Shown: positions 35,508-44,186 of the stretch, piece after piece | Layout of the letters: each line of letters opens with the position of its first letter | How positions within the stretch are numbered: position 1 is the stretch's first letter | NCBI RefSeq assembly: GCF_013111185.1 | Contig: NZ_WVRE01000002.1 | Coordinates: forward strand, 620,001-684,000 | DNA length: 64,000 nt | DNA from: Ruegeria sp. HKCCD7303 | GTDB lineage: Bacteria > Pseudomonadota > Alphaproteobacteria > Rhodobacterales > Rhodobacteraceae | Direction of reading: 5' to 3' | Translations under genes and position numbers: made by a program | Notes under the pieces: generated by a model | What the model saw: the letters and a program-made list of their open reading frames with translations, nothing else | The model's database searches: none | What the model was told of the DNA's origin: nothing

Positions 35508-37595
35508 ATGAGCAAAATGGCGGATTATGACGGCCCGATCCTGGAGATCGACAAGCTGTCTATCTCATTCTTTACCCGCCTGCGGGAAATTCCCGCCGTG
35601 ATGGATTTCTCAGTCAGTGTGCAGCCCGGCGAGGCTGTGGGATTGGTCGGTGAATCCGGGTGCGGTAAGTCAACCGTGGCGTTGGGTGTCATGCAGGATC
35701 TTGGCAAGAACGGTCGGATCGTCGGAGGGACGATCAAGTTCAAAGGCAGGGATCTTTCAGAAATGTCGGCGGAAGAGTTGCGCGATGTTCGCGGCAACGA
35801 AATCGCGATGATCTATCAGGAGCCGATGGCATCGCTGAACCCGGCGATGAAGATCGGCAAACAGCTGATGGAAGTCCCGATGATCCACGAAGGCGTCAGT
35901 GCGGAAGAAGCATATTCACGAGCACTGGAAGTGGTGACGGATGTGCGCTTGCCTGACCCGGAGCGAATGCTGAATTCTTTCCCGCATCAGCTTTCTGGCG
36001 GTCAACAGCAACGCATTGTGATTGCGATGGCGCTGATGTCGAAACCGGCGCTGCTGATCCTGGATGAGCCAACAACCGCTTTGGACGTGACAGTCGAAGC
36101 CGCCGTTGTTGAGCTGGTCAAGGATCTGGGCAAGAAATACGGCACCTCTATGCTGTTCATTTCGCACAATCTCGGGCTGGTTCTGGAAACCTGCGACCGG
36201 CTGTGTGTGATGTATTCGGGCGAAGCGGTCGAACGTGGCTCGATCAAGGATGTGTTCGACGAGATGCAGCATCCTTATACACAGGCGTTGTTCCGGTCGA
36301 TCCCGCTGCCGGGGGCCGACAAGAATTCGCGTCCGCTGGTGGCCATCCCCGGCAACTTCCCCCTACCCCATGAGCGGCCTCCGGGGTGTAACTTTGGCCC
36401 GCGCTGCGACTACTTCGAAGAGGGGCGCTGCGACGCAAAAGACATTCTGATGGAGGCTGTGCCAGGAAATGACCGGCACCATACGCGCTGTCTGAAATTC
36501 CAAGAGATCGACTGGAACGCACCGATCACGGTAGGCGAACAGAAAGAGAAAGGCGAAATCGGGCGGACTGTTTTGAAAATGGACAACCTCAAGAAATACT
36601 ATGAGGTTGCGGCAAACGCTCTGTTCGGTGGCGGCGAGACGAAAGTTGTGAAAGCCAACGAAACGCTCAGTTTCGAAGCACATGAATCCGAGACGCTGGC
36701 CATCGTGGGTGAATCCGGTTGCGGCAAATCTACTTTTGCCAAGGTGCTCATGGGGCTGGAAACGGCCACGGATGGTCAAATCCTGTTGGACAATCGGAAT
36801 ATCGAACAGGTGCCCATCGAAGAACGGGATGCCAAGACGGTTGGCGAAGTTCAGATGGTGTTCCAGAACCCGTTTGACACCTTGAACCCCTCGATGACCG
36901 TCGGGCGTCAGATCATTCGAGCGCTCGAGATTTTTGGGGTTGGAAACTCTGAGGCCGAGCGCAAGAAGCGGATGCTGGAGCTTCTGGATCTGGTGAAGCT
37001 GCCGCGTGCATTTGCGGATCGGATGCCGCGCCAGTTGTCCGGTGGTCAGAAACAGCGCGTGGGCATTGCGCGCGCCTTTGCGGGTGATGCTCGTATCGTG
37101 GTTGCGGACGAGCCTGTCTCGGCCCTGGACGTGTCGGTGCAGGCAGCTGTGACCGACCTACTGATGGAAATCCAACGAGAGCATAAAACCACCTTGCTGT
37201 TCATCAGCCACGATCTGTCCATCGTGCGGTATCTCAGTGACCGGGTCATGGTCATGTATCTGGGTCATGTAGTCGAACTGGGCACGACCGATCAGGTTTT
37301 TGCCCCGCCCTATCACCCCTACACCGAAGCTCTTTTGAGCGCTGTTCCAATCGCCGATACTTCGGTCGAGAAGCAGCATATCGTGCTTGAAGGTGATATT
37401 CCCTCAGCCATGAACCCGCCGCCAGGCTGCCCGTTCCAGACACGATGCCGCTGGAAAACCGAAGTGCCGGATGGGCGTTGCGAGTCGCATGTTCCGCCGG
37501 TGCAGACCTTGGCAGATGGGCATCAGGTGAAATGCCATCTGGCCGAAGACATTCTGGCGCGGATGGAACCGGTGATCAAAGTCGCTGCGGAGTAA
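35508..37595 (+). CDS. Fused double ABC ATPase (DppD-DppF type)
   Basis: A 695-residue protein with two complete ABC ATPase modules, whereas most peptide importers encode them separately. Module one has Walker A GESGCGKST at 48-56 and signature LSGGQQQR near 162. Module two has Walker A near 401-409 and signature LSGGQKQR near 512. Each module is followed by an oligopeptide-transporter C-terminal region with a cysteine cluster (PPGCNFGPRCDYFEEGRC and PPGCPFQTRCRWK). It energises the two permeases upstream. The ribosome binding site GAGGAG precedes ATG 35508. It is the last gene of the operon, ended by the hairpin at 37615-37641. Confidence 0.92.
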   Translation: MSKMADYDGPILEIDKLSISFFTRLREIPAVMDFSVSVQPGEAVGLVGESGCGKSTVALGVMQDLGKNGRIVGGTIKFKGRDLSEMSAEELRDVRGNEIAMIYQEPMASLNPAMKIGKQLMEVPMIHEGVSAEEAYSRALEVVTDVRLPDPERMLNSFPHQLSGGQQQRIVIAMALMSKPALLILDEPTTALDVTVEAAVVELVKDLGKKYGTSMLFISHNLGLVLETCDRLCVMYSGEAVERGSIKDVFDEMQHPYTQALFRSIPLPGADKNSRPLVAIPGNFPLPHERPPGCNFGPRCDYFEEGRCDAKDILMEAVPGNDRHHTRCLKFQEIDWNAPITVGEQKEKGEIGRTVLKMDNLKKYYEVAANALFGGGETKVVKANETLSFEAHESETLAIVGESGCGKSTFAKVLMGLETATDGQILLDNRNIEQVPIEERDAKTVGEVQMVFQNPFDTLNPSMTVGRQIIRALEIFGVGNSEAERKKRMLELLDLVKLPRAFADRMPRQLSGGQKQRVGIARAFAGDARIVVADEPVSALDVSVQAAVTDLLMEIQREHKTTLLFISHDLSIVRYLSDRVMVMYLGHVVELGTTDQVFAPPYHPYTEALLSAVPIADTSVEKQHIVLEGDIPSAMNPPPGCPFQTRCRWKTEVPDGRCESHVPPVQTLADGHQVKCHLAEDILARMEPVIKVAAE

Positions 37596-37614
37596 CCTTG
37601 CCAATAAGACTTAG

Positions 37615-37641
37615 AAAGGGCCGGTCATTGACCGGCCCTTT
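37615..37641. terminator. Bidirectional terminator between the ABC operon and the metallo-hydrolase
   Basis: Eleven-base-pair stem AAAGGGCCGGT / ACCGGCCCTTT with a five-base loop, located between convergent genes. Confidence 0.82.
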
Positions 37642-37712
37642 CTGGTAGTGCCGCGTTTTGCGGGGAGACAGGCGGCGCTTAGGAATATGCGTGAGTGGTG
37701 TCCCGATTTTCC

Positions 37713-38699
37713 TCAGCCTGTCATGACATTGTTGCCGAAATGCATGAACTCTTGGTTCATTCCGGCAACGTCACCGGCCTCTAGCTGCAAGCTGGCGCTT
37801 TCGAGCATTTTGTAGCTTTGCTGCCCCTTCACCCAATCGTCAGCCGATTGCAACGTGGTCAGTGTGTAGGATGTGACTTCGTTCAGGTAATGGGTGGGAA
37901 TGATAACCTTGGGCTTAAGTTTAGAAACGATATCATTGCCTTGCTCAAAGCTGAGAATATGTTCCGATCCGTCCACCGGCAATGTCAGAACATCCACCTG
38001 TCCAATGGCATCCCAAAACTCCTGCGGCGGGTTGTGACGATTGTCGCCCCAGATCAGCGTGCGAATTCCACCGGTTTCCACCAGATAGACCACCATATCC
38101 ATGTGACCCACATTGTTCGGCGGACAGGCTTCTGCCCCGAACTCGGCCAGCGCATTGGTCCAATCATACCACCCGGGTGCAACGCAGGCGTGCTTGTCTG
38201 CAAAACCAGTGATCTTGAGATCGGCGAACTCAAATTTGCCAACCATCCGGTCCAGCACCATGGTCGAGCTTGGCCGTTCGATGGCGTCATGGTCAAAATG
38301 CGCGTGGGTCGACAACGTGATATCCACCGGGATCTGAGGAAACTCGTTGCGGAACCACAAACCCCACGCCCCTGATGGATCATCGCGCCACGGGTCAAAC
38401 AGAACGGTCGCCCCGTTGGGTGACGTGATTTTGATGGCGCAATGACCGTAATAGTCGATCCCTACCGTTCCGGTGCTGGCCTGCCCGGTCGATCCCTGCA
38501 GATCGATGACGTGGTTATTGTTTCCCGGTTGCAACCAGGCTTGAGACTGCGCCTCAGCCGGTTTTGCGCCCAGTACTGAAGCCGTCGCACCAACGCCGGC
38601 AGCCCCTGCGGCCATAAAAAATGATCGACGTGAAAGCCCAGGTGCCAGGTGATCCTTGTCCCCGTTCAGGATGGTCGGTTTCAGATCTTTGCGATCCAT
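37713..38699 (-). CDS. Tat-exported metallo-beta-lactamase-fold hydrolase
   Basis: A 328-residue protein. The twin-arginine signal LSRRSFF is at 22-28, with the cleavage site AEA-QS at 48-50, so the enzyme is probably periplasmic and exported folded. The metal motif H132-H134-D136-H137 (THAHFDHDA) marks an MBL-fold hydrolase of the UlaG-like branch. Later ligand candidates are in NNVGHMDMVVYLVE and IIPTHYLNE. Substrate unknown. It may be co-transcribed with the upstream GAF-LuxR gene only if the perfect hairpin between them is read through. Confidence 0.85.
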   Translation of the reverse strand: MDRKDLKPTILNGDKDHLAPGLSRRSFFMAAGAAGVGATASVLGAKPAEAQSQAWLQPGNNNHVIDLQGSTGQASTGTVGIDYYGHCAIKITSPNGATVLFDPWRDDPSGAWGLWFRNEFPQIPVDITLSTHAHFDHDAIERPSSTMVLDRMVGKFEFADLKITGFADKHACVAPGWYDWTNALAEFGAEACPPNNVGHMDMVVYLVETGGIRTLIWGDNRHNPPQEFWDAIGQVDVLTLPVDGSEHILSFEQGNDIVSKLKPKVIIPTHYLNEVTSYTLTTLQSADDWVKGQQSYKMLESASLQLEAGDVAGMNQEFMHFGNNVMTG

Positions 38700-38794
38700 T
38701 TAATGTACCTCTCTGTTGGACGTGTGCGATTTGCCCGCACCCCATCACAGAGGGTAACAAGCCAAAGCATGTTGGCTCAGACCGGAAAATTAGG

Positions 38795-38827
38795 GGTGGA
38801 ATATGGGGGCAATCCCCATATTCCACC
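38795..38827. terminator. Perfect 14-bp inverted repeat after the GAF-LuxR gene
   Basis: GGTGGAATATGGGG / CCCCATATTCCACC with a five-base loop, beginning one base after the GAF-LuxR stop. On the minus strand it is followed by CCTAATTTT, so it can act as a terminator. It also lies about 95 bases upstream of the metallo-hydrolase start. Confidence 0.6.
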
Positions 38828-38828
38828 A

Positions 38829-39791
38829 TCACGAAATTGAGAGAAGATGGCTGCGCAGGTTCTGGTCGCGCCCATCAAGGCCTAATTTGCGGCGAATGTT
38901 GTTGCGGTGAAAGTCGATTGTCGAAGTCTCGCGCGACAGCGCCTTTGCGATGTCCTTGGTAGTCTTTCCAAACATCACCATCTGGGCAATTTCCATCTCG
39001 GTCGGGGTCATCGCCGCAAACGCATCTGTCAATTTGTCGGACAGCGACGACGTGATCTCGTTCAGGTTATTCTCAACCAGGTCGAGGTAAACACTCTGCG
39101 CCTCATCACCTGCCAACTGCGCTCGAACCTTATCCAGATAGGGCAGCACCCGGCTACGCACCTGTTCGACAATCTCCATGTCACGGCTCTTGCGATCATC
39201 TTCAAGACTGGACAGCAACACGCGCAACGCCGTGTTGGCTTCCTGTAATTCACGCGTGCGATCCGAGACCCGCGTTTCAAGCTGCGCAAGTGTTTCATTC
39301 AGTTTCTCTTCCAACGCGCGGCGCAGATAAACCTCTTGCAACAAAGCCAAATCCGACTCGACCATGCGCGCAAACTGCGTCAGCCCTTCGCGGAACAGCA
39401 ATGCCCGGCGGTTTTGTTTGCGATCTAGAACGCAGATTGTTCCGAACACGGATCCATCGGGCCATTTCAGCGGCAGACCGATGTAAAACGTCATGCCGTG
39501 TTCCAGATCGTCATTGTCCGACCAGACCGGGTCACAGGTGGCATCCTCGACCACCAGCTCTCCGTCCCGCTGCAGAACGCCCTGACAATAGAGTTTGGGA
39601 TTCAACTGGAAGGTCAATCCGACCGGATAGGGGTTTTCGGGATGATCTGAGGTGATAAGAACCGCATGGTCAGGCGCATCGGTTTTCATGATCAGGCTCG
39701 CGGGCACATCTGCCAACTCGGCGACCAGATCAACCAGTTGCTGCCAGTTGGCCAGTGTTTCTTTGGGAATTTGCGGGTGGTCAACAGGCAT
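38829..39791 (-). CDS. GAF domain - coiled coil - LuxR-type regulator
   Basis: A 320-residue transcription factor. An N-terminal GAF sensor domain (about 10-160) contains YIGLPLKWPDGSVFGTICVLD. A long coiled coil (about 165-235) includes LEEKLNETLAQLETRVSDRTRELQEAN, a linker usually found in histidine kinases. The C-terminal LuxR-like helix-turn-helix is MTPTEMEIAQMVMFGKTTKDIAKAL. There is no kinase or receiver domain, so the GAF signal would act directly on DNA binding. ATG 39791 follows GAGG; an in-frame GTG at 39803 is the alternative. The ligand is unknown. The nearest possible target is the metallo-hydrolase downstream (inference). Confidence 0.82.
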   Translation of the reverse strand: MPVDHPQIPKETLANWQQLVDLVAELADVPASLIMKTDAPDHAVLITSDHPENPYPVGLTFQLNPKLYCQGVLQRDGELVVEDATCDPVWSDNDDLEHGMTFYIGLPLKWPDGSVFGTICVLDRKQNRRALLFREGLTQFARMVESDLALLQEVYLRRALEEKLNETLAQLETRVSDRTRELQEANTALRVLLSSLEDDRKSRDMEIVEQVRSRVLPYLDKVRAQLAGDEAQSVYLDLVENNLNEITSSLSDKLTDAFAAMTPTEMEIAQMVMFGKTTKDIAKALSRETSTIDFHRNNIRRKLGLDGRDQNLRSHLLSIS

Positions 39792-39888
39792 GAGGGGCCT
39801 CACCAGTTACTGGGCGGTACCCTCTCAGGTTAGTTGGACGAGCCGCACGGAATCAAGAATTGGACGCTCTGCGTCGCAGCATCCGGGC

Positions 39889-40467
39889 TTACCCGCCCCA
39901 GATGACCTTCACATAGTTCTGCGTTTCTTTATACGGCGGAATACCACCATGTTTTTCAACCGCTTTGGGACCCGCATTATAAGCAGCCAAAGCCAGTGGC
40001 CAGGATTTGAACTTGCGATACTGCCAGGACAGATATCTGGCCCCGCCTTCCAGGTTTTGTTTGGGATCGAGCGGATTTACACCCAAAAGCTCGGCGGTCT
40101 GAGGCATCAGCTGCGCCAGTCCCAGCGCGCCTTTGTGAGATTTCGCCTGCGGATTCCATCCGCTTTCCTGTTGTACAAGGCGCAGGAACAAGTCCTCGGG
40201 GATGTTGTGAAGCCTCGCAGCTTGCTTCGCCAGGTCCAGATACTGACCCCGGTACTTTCCGGTATAGCGTTTGCTGACCTGCGCGCGGGACGTTTTGGGT
40301 TTGAGACGCTCAGAATCCCGATACTGAGTGGCCGCGCGTGAATCCAAAACTTTGGATTGCTTCAGAAAAATATCCTTACGGCTTTTGGTGGACAGCGTTT
40401 GCGCCTGCACGGGCGCAACAGCCAGCACAAGGCAGACAACAGTAAACCCAGCAACCCAAGAACGCAT
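39889..40467 (-). CDS. Lytic transglycosylase (SLT domain)
   Basis: Periplasmic peptidoglycan-cleaving enzyme of 192 residues. The signal peptide ends near VQAQ (residue 23). The SLT catalytic glutamate is E101 ([10 protein letters not shown]), followed by the typical [31 protein letters not shown] and [12 protein letters not shown]. It yields anhydro-muropeptides. ATG 40467 is chosen because it gives a proper signal peptide and has AGGA nine bases upstream; a start 99 bases earlier would bury the signal. It diverges from ssb. Confidence 0.9.
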   Translation of the reverse strand: MRSWVAGFTVVCLVLAVAPVQAQTLSTKSRKDIFLKQSKVLDSRAATQYRDSERLKPKTSRAQVSKRYTGKYRGQYLDLAKQAARLHNIPEDLFLRLVQQESGWNPQAKSHKGALGLAQLMPQTAELLGVNPLDPKQNLEGGARYLSWQYRKFKSWPLALAAYNAGPKAVEKHGGIPPYKETQNYVKVIWGG

Positions 40468-40670
40468 CAATGCCAATCCTGCTCGATCAGAAACCAGTCG
40501 GAGTATAGGTATTCCCGACAAAAATGAAAGCTTGGTAAACATCAAAGTAAGACTCTTGTTGAACACTGTTGTATCAACTGTGTTTCAACCACGATGCAGG
40601 CCGTATAGGGTCACACGAAACAAGCCGCGCCGGATTCGGTGCATATACGCGAAACAGAACGAGGAATTAC

Positions 40671-41159
40671 ATGGCGGGTTCAGTCAACAAGGTCATTCTG
40701 GTAGGTAATCTTGGCCGCGACCCCGAGGTTCGGTCGTTTCAGAACGGCGGCAAAGTGTGCAATCTGCGCATTGCCACCTCGGAAAACTGGAAAGACCGCA
40801 ACACAGGCGAGCGTCGCGAACGTACAGAATGGCATTCGGTTGCCATCTTCTCAGAGCCTTTGGCCCGCATTGCCGAGCAATATTTGCGCAAGGGCAGCAA
40901 GGTCTACATCGAAGGTCAGCTGGAAACCCGCAAGTGGCAGGATCAATCCGGTCAGGATCGTTATTCCACCGAAGTTGTCCTGCGCCCCTATCGAGGTGAA
41001 CTGACCCTTCTGGACAGCCGTGGCGAAGGTGGCGGCGGAAGTGGCGGTGGTTATGGCGGCGGCCAAGCTGGTGGCGGTTACGGCGACCCTTACGGTGGCC
41101 CGTCCAGCTCACCAGCGCCTGCATCAGGTGGAATCGACGACGACGAGATTCCGTTCTAA
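40671..41159 (+). CDS. ssb: Single-stranded DNA-binding protein
   Basis: A 162-residue SSB. The OB fold (about 5-110) starts [19 protein letters not shown] and contains [27 protein letters not shown] Gly-rich linker and the acidic tip DDDEIPF, which recruits repair and replication proteins, follow. ATG 40671 is preceded by GAGGAATTAC; an in-frame start 102 bases upstream gives a non-family extension. The gene is followed by the site-2 protease gene after 18 bases. Confidence 0.97.
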   Translation: MAGSVNKVILVGNLGRDPEVRSFQNGGKVCNLRIATSENWKDRNTGERRERTEWHSVAIFSEPLARIAEQYLRKGSKVYIEGQLETRKWQDQSGQDRYSTEVVLRPYRGELTLLDSRGEGGGGSGGGYGGGQAGGGYGDPYGGPSSSPAPASGGIDDDEIPF

Positions 41160-41177
41160 TCGAAACGGAGACACGAC

Positions 41178-42248
41178 ATGACATGGTCCTTCTCTCTCGG
41201 CCGGTTGCTCGGGTCCGAACTGAGGGTCCATGTCACTTTTCTTTTGCTTTTAGCATGGGTCGGCTTTGCAGCCTATTCCGCGGGCGGTCTGCCCGCCGCC
41301 ATAGACAACCTTATTTTTGTTCTGGCGCTTTTTGCTTGTGTGGTTGCGCATGAATTTGGCCATGCCCTCATGGCCCGGCGCTATGGTATCAAAACCCCTG
41401 ACATAACTCTGCTGCCAATCGGTGGACTGGCTCGGCTGGAACGCATGCCGGAAAAACCCATGCAAGAGGTCTATGTGGCGCTTGCGGGCCCTGCTGTGAA
41501 TATTGTCATCTGGATCGTACTTGTTGCCCTTGGCGCAGGGACGCCATTTGAAACTTTTGCGCAGATCGACTCGCCCGGTACCGGGTTGTTGGACAGGTTG
41601 GCCTATATCAACCTGCTGTTGGCCGCTTTCAATATGATCCCCGCCTTTCCCATGGACGGAGGGCGGGTGTTCAGGGCCCTGTTGTGCTTGCGCATGGACA
41701 GGGTCAAGGCAACGCGTTTGGCCGCAATAGGTGGCCAGATCGTCGCCATCGGCCTTGGCTTTCTTGGTCTTAGCACCGCAAACCCCATCCTTGTCCTGAT
41801 TGCGGTGTTCGTTTTCATCGCAGCCAACGCAGAAAGCCAGGATGTTGCATTGCGGTCCGCCGCCCGCCGCGTCTTGGCCCGGGACGCGATGATCACCGAG
41901 TTTCACGCCTTATCCCCCAGCGACACGCTCAGCACGGCGGCGCAAGCCGTCATTCATACGACACAGCACGAATTTCCTGTCCTGGAGGATGATCGTGGCC
42001 TGCTGGGTTTCGTAACCCGGGATCGCCTGTTCGCCGCTCTGGCCAGCGATCAGCCCCGATCAACCTCTGCGCTTTCGGTGATGGATGCCGATATTCCCTC
42101 AGTCACCCTGACCACTGGGCTAGAAGAGGTGCTGGAGCATCTTCACAAAGGCGCTCCGGCCATCGCTGTTGTCACCCATGGCGGGCGCATGGTGGGCTAT
42201 ATCACGCGTGAGAATATCGGTGAACTCATGGTGATTCAGGGCCGCTAG
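41178..42248 (+). CDS. Site-2 protease family zinc metalloprotease with CBS pair
   Basis: Membrane-embedded M50B protease of 356 residues. The zinc motif is H58-E59-xx-H62 (AHEFGHALMARRYG), and the second motif NMIPAFPMDGGRVFRALL gives the third ligand. About six membrane helices occupy residues 15-210. A C-terminal CBS domain pair (about 235-350) probably binds adenine nucleotides. The architecture resembles the archaeal and Rv-type CBS S2P rather than RseP, as there is no PDZ domain. The substrate is unknown; S2Ps usually release membrane-bound regulators. Confidence 0.9.
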   Translation: MTWSFSLGRLLGSELRVHVTFLLLLAWVGFAAYSAGGLPAAIDNLIFVLALFACVVAHEFGHALMARRYGIKTPDITLLPIGGLARLERMPEKPMQEVYVALAGPAVNIVIWIVLVALGAGTPFETFAQIDSPGTGLLDRLAYINLLLAAFNMIPAFPMDGGRVFRALLCLRMDRVKATRLAAIGGQIVAIGLGFLGLSTANPILVLIAVFVFIAANAESQDVALRSAARRVLARDAMITEFHALSPSDTLSTAAQAVIHTTQHEFPVLEDDRGLLGFVTRDRLFAALASDQPRSTSALSVMDADIPSVTLTTGLEEVLEHLHKGAPAIAVVTHGGRMVGYITRENIGELMVIQGR

Positions 42249-42257
42249 GACCCTGTT

Positions 42258-43370
42258 TCACGCCGCTGCCAAAGCGTCTGACAGGACTGAGAGAACGGCG
42301 TCTTTCGGAACATCAGACGTAACAAAAGCCTGACCGAGGCCGCGCGCGAGGATGAAGCGCAATTGCCCATCCACAACCTTCTTGTCCTGCCCCATCAGTT
42401 CCACCAGCGCGTTGGCACTTGGAAGGTCTCCAGGAATATCAGCAAGATCGGTTTTCATCCCCATCGCGCGTAGATGCGCCCGCACCCGGCTTGGGTCTTC
42501 CTGCGAACACAGGCCAAGACGCGAGGACAGTTCAAACGCAAGCGCACAGCCGATGGCGACGCCTTCGCCATGCAGCAACCGGTTGGAATACCCTGTTGCC
42601 GCCTCAAGCGCGTGGCAGAACGTATGCCCCAAGTTCAGCAAAGCACGATCACCCTGTTCGGTTTCATCCCGAGCAACGATATCGGCTTTCATCTGCACTG
42701 AACGGGTGACGGCCCGCACGCGTGCCGCCATGTCTCCGGCGGACACGCTTGGGCCGTTTTGCTCGAGCCATTCAAAGAATTCCGCGTCACCCAGCAGACC
42801 GTATTTCACGACCTCGCCATAGCCCGACAGAAAATCCCTCTGGGTCATGGTTCCCAGGACCGAGGTATCGGCCAAAACCAGCGATGGTTGATGGAACGCC
42901 CCAATCAGGTTTTTTCCCTGAGGCGCATTGATCCCGGTTTTGCCGCCAACCGAGCTGTCAACTTGCGCCAGCAGCGAGGTAGGGATCTGCACAAACCTGA
43001 CCCCGCGGCGCAGGACAGCCGCAGCAAAACCTGCAAGATCACCAATGACCCCACCACCCAAAGCCACAACCACATCCCGGCGCTCGACTTTCTCTGCCAG
43101 CAGCCATTCAACCGCGCGTTCAAAATGTGGCCAGCTTTTGGTGGCCTCGCCCGCAGGCAAGGCCAAGGCAGTCATCTCGACACCGGCGGCGTTGAGACCC
43201 GCACGCAGAGCGTCCAAGTGCAACTCAGCCACGTTCTCATCGGTCAGGACGGCCACTTTGGGGCGCGGCAATAGTGGGGAAATCCACTCTCCTGCCCGCG
43301 CCAGAAGATCCGGGCCGATCTCGACATCATACGAACGGTCGCCCAGATCCACATGTACTGTTTGATGCAT
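42258..43370 (-). CDS. aroB: 3-dehydroquinate synthase
   Basis: Second enzyme of the shikimate pathway, 370 residues. The NAD-binding GGGVIGDLAGFAAAVLRRGV, the KTGINAPQGKNLIGAFHQP loop and the zinc-site HTFCHALEAATGY and HGEGVAIG motifs are intact. The start ATG at 43370 shares one base with the aroK stop (TAATG), so the two are translationally coupled. A far upstream in-frame start would run through aroK and is rejected. It converges with the site-2 protease gene. Confidence 0.97.
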   Translation of the reverse strand: MHQTVHVDLGDRSYDVEIGPDLLARAGEWISPLLPRPKVAVLTDENVAELHLDALRAGLNAAGVEMTALALPAGEATKSWPHFERAVEWLLAEKVERRDVVVALGGGVIGDLAGFAAAVLRRGVRFVQIPTSLLAQVDSSVGGKTGINAPQGKNLIGAFHQPSLVLADTSVLGTMTQRDFLSGYGEVVKYGLLGDAEFFEWLEQNGPSVSAGDMAARVRAVTRSVQMKADIVARDETEQGDRALLNLGHTFCHALEAATGYSNRLLHGEGVAIGCALAFELSSRLGLCSQEDPSRVRAHLRAMGMKTDLADIPGDLPSANALVELMGQDKKVVDGQLRFILARGLGQAFVTSDVPKDAVLSVLSDALAAA

Positions 43371-43957
43371 TACTTCTGTTCCAAAACATCGGGGCGCGCC
43401 AGCAACGCTGCGACAACCCTGTCCACCATATTCTCGATCGAGGTTTCGCCATCGGACTCGACCGTCAAATCCGCCTCGGCGTAAACCGGTACGCGCGCCT
43501 CGTAGAGGGCTTTTAATGTCGCATACGGATCTGCGGTTCGAAGCAACGGGCGCGTGTCCTTGTGGCGCACCCGGTTCCACAACACGTTCAGGTCAGCCCG
43601 TAGCCATACCGAGGCGCCCTGCTGGCTGATCGTTCGCCGGTTTCCCGGTTGCAGAAATGCCCCGCCGCCAGTGGACAGGACACCCTTCTTCTCTTCCAGC
43701 AAGCGGCCGATAACCTGCGCTTCCTTTGCCCGAAAAAACGGTTCTCCGTCCCGTTCGAAAATTTCCGGGATGGTCATGTTGGCCGCTGATTCGATCTCGG
43801 CGTCGCTGTCCAGAAACGGAACGCCCAAGCGCGCCGCCAAAGCGCGGCCCACAGCAGTCTTGCCTGCCCCCATCATCCCGACCAAAACCACGGTTTTGTG
43901 CAGATCAAACCTGCCCTGTGCGTCTGCGATGTGCGTGTTATGCTTAATTTCGCTCAT
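43370..43957 (-). CDS. aroK: Shikimate kinase
   Basis: Phosphorylates shikimate; 195 residues. Walker A GMMGAGKT is at 27-34, DSDAEIE is the Mg/shikimate region, FFRAKEAQV and GGGAFLQPGNR bind shikimate, and the LID carries RHKDTRPLL. An N-terminal extension of about 18 residues precedes the fold. It is first in the aroK-aroB operon and diverges from the 49-residue membrane protein gene across 79 bases. Confidence 0.96.
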   Translation of the reverse strand: MSEIKHNTHIADAQGRFDLHKTVVLVGMMGAGKTAVGRALAARLGVPFLDSDAEIESAANMTIPEIFERDGEPFFRAKEAQVIGRLLEEKKGVLSTGGGAFLQPGNRRTISQQGASVWLRADLNVLWNRVRHKDTRPLLRTADPYATLKALYEARVPVYAEADLTVESDGETSIENMVDRVVAALLARPDVLEQK

Positions 43958-44036
43958 TTCTCTGTGAATGACGTGATCTTAGGAAAAATGCCAGTTATAA
44001 CTTGGCCAAAATCAAAAATTGAGGCAGCGTGGGGCC

Positions 44037-44186
44037 ATGGGCCGTCTGATCAAATTCGTGATATATGTTCTTTGCCTGGGTTTCATTGGGCTGGTGGCTT
44101 ATGCCTATGTCGGTCCTTTCTTTGGCGCGGATTTCTCAGCACCCCAAAGTGAAATCCGCGAACCGGTCGTGCTGGATGTCGACTAA
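44037..44186 (+). CDS. Small single-span membrane protein (49 residues)
   Basis: A short gene starting at ATG 44037 and ending at TAA 44184-44186. The product begins MGRLIKF, has one hydrophobic helix (about residues 7-29) and ends with an acidic tail (EIREPVVLDVD). A purine-rich GAGG lies upstream, and the last 11 bases overlap the start of the next gene, implying coupling. Codon choice matches its neighbours. I recognise similar small proteins beside aroK in Roseobacter genomes, but not a function. Confidence 0.68.
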   Translation: MGRLIKFVIYVLCLGFIGLVAYAYVGPFFGADFSAPQSEIREPVVLDVD

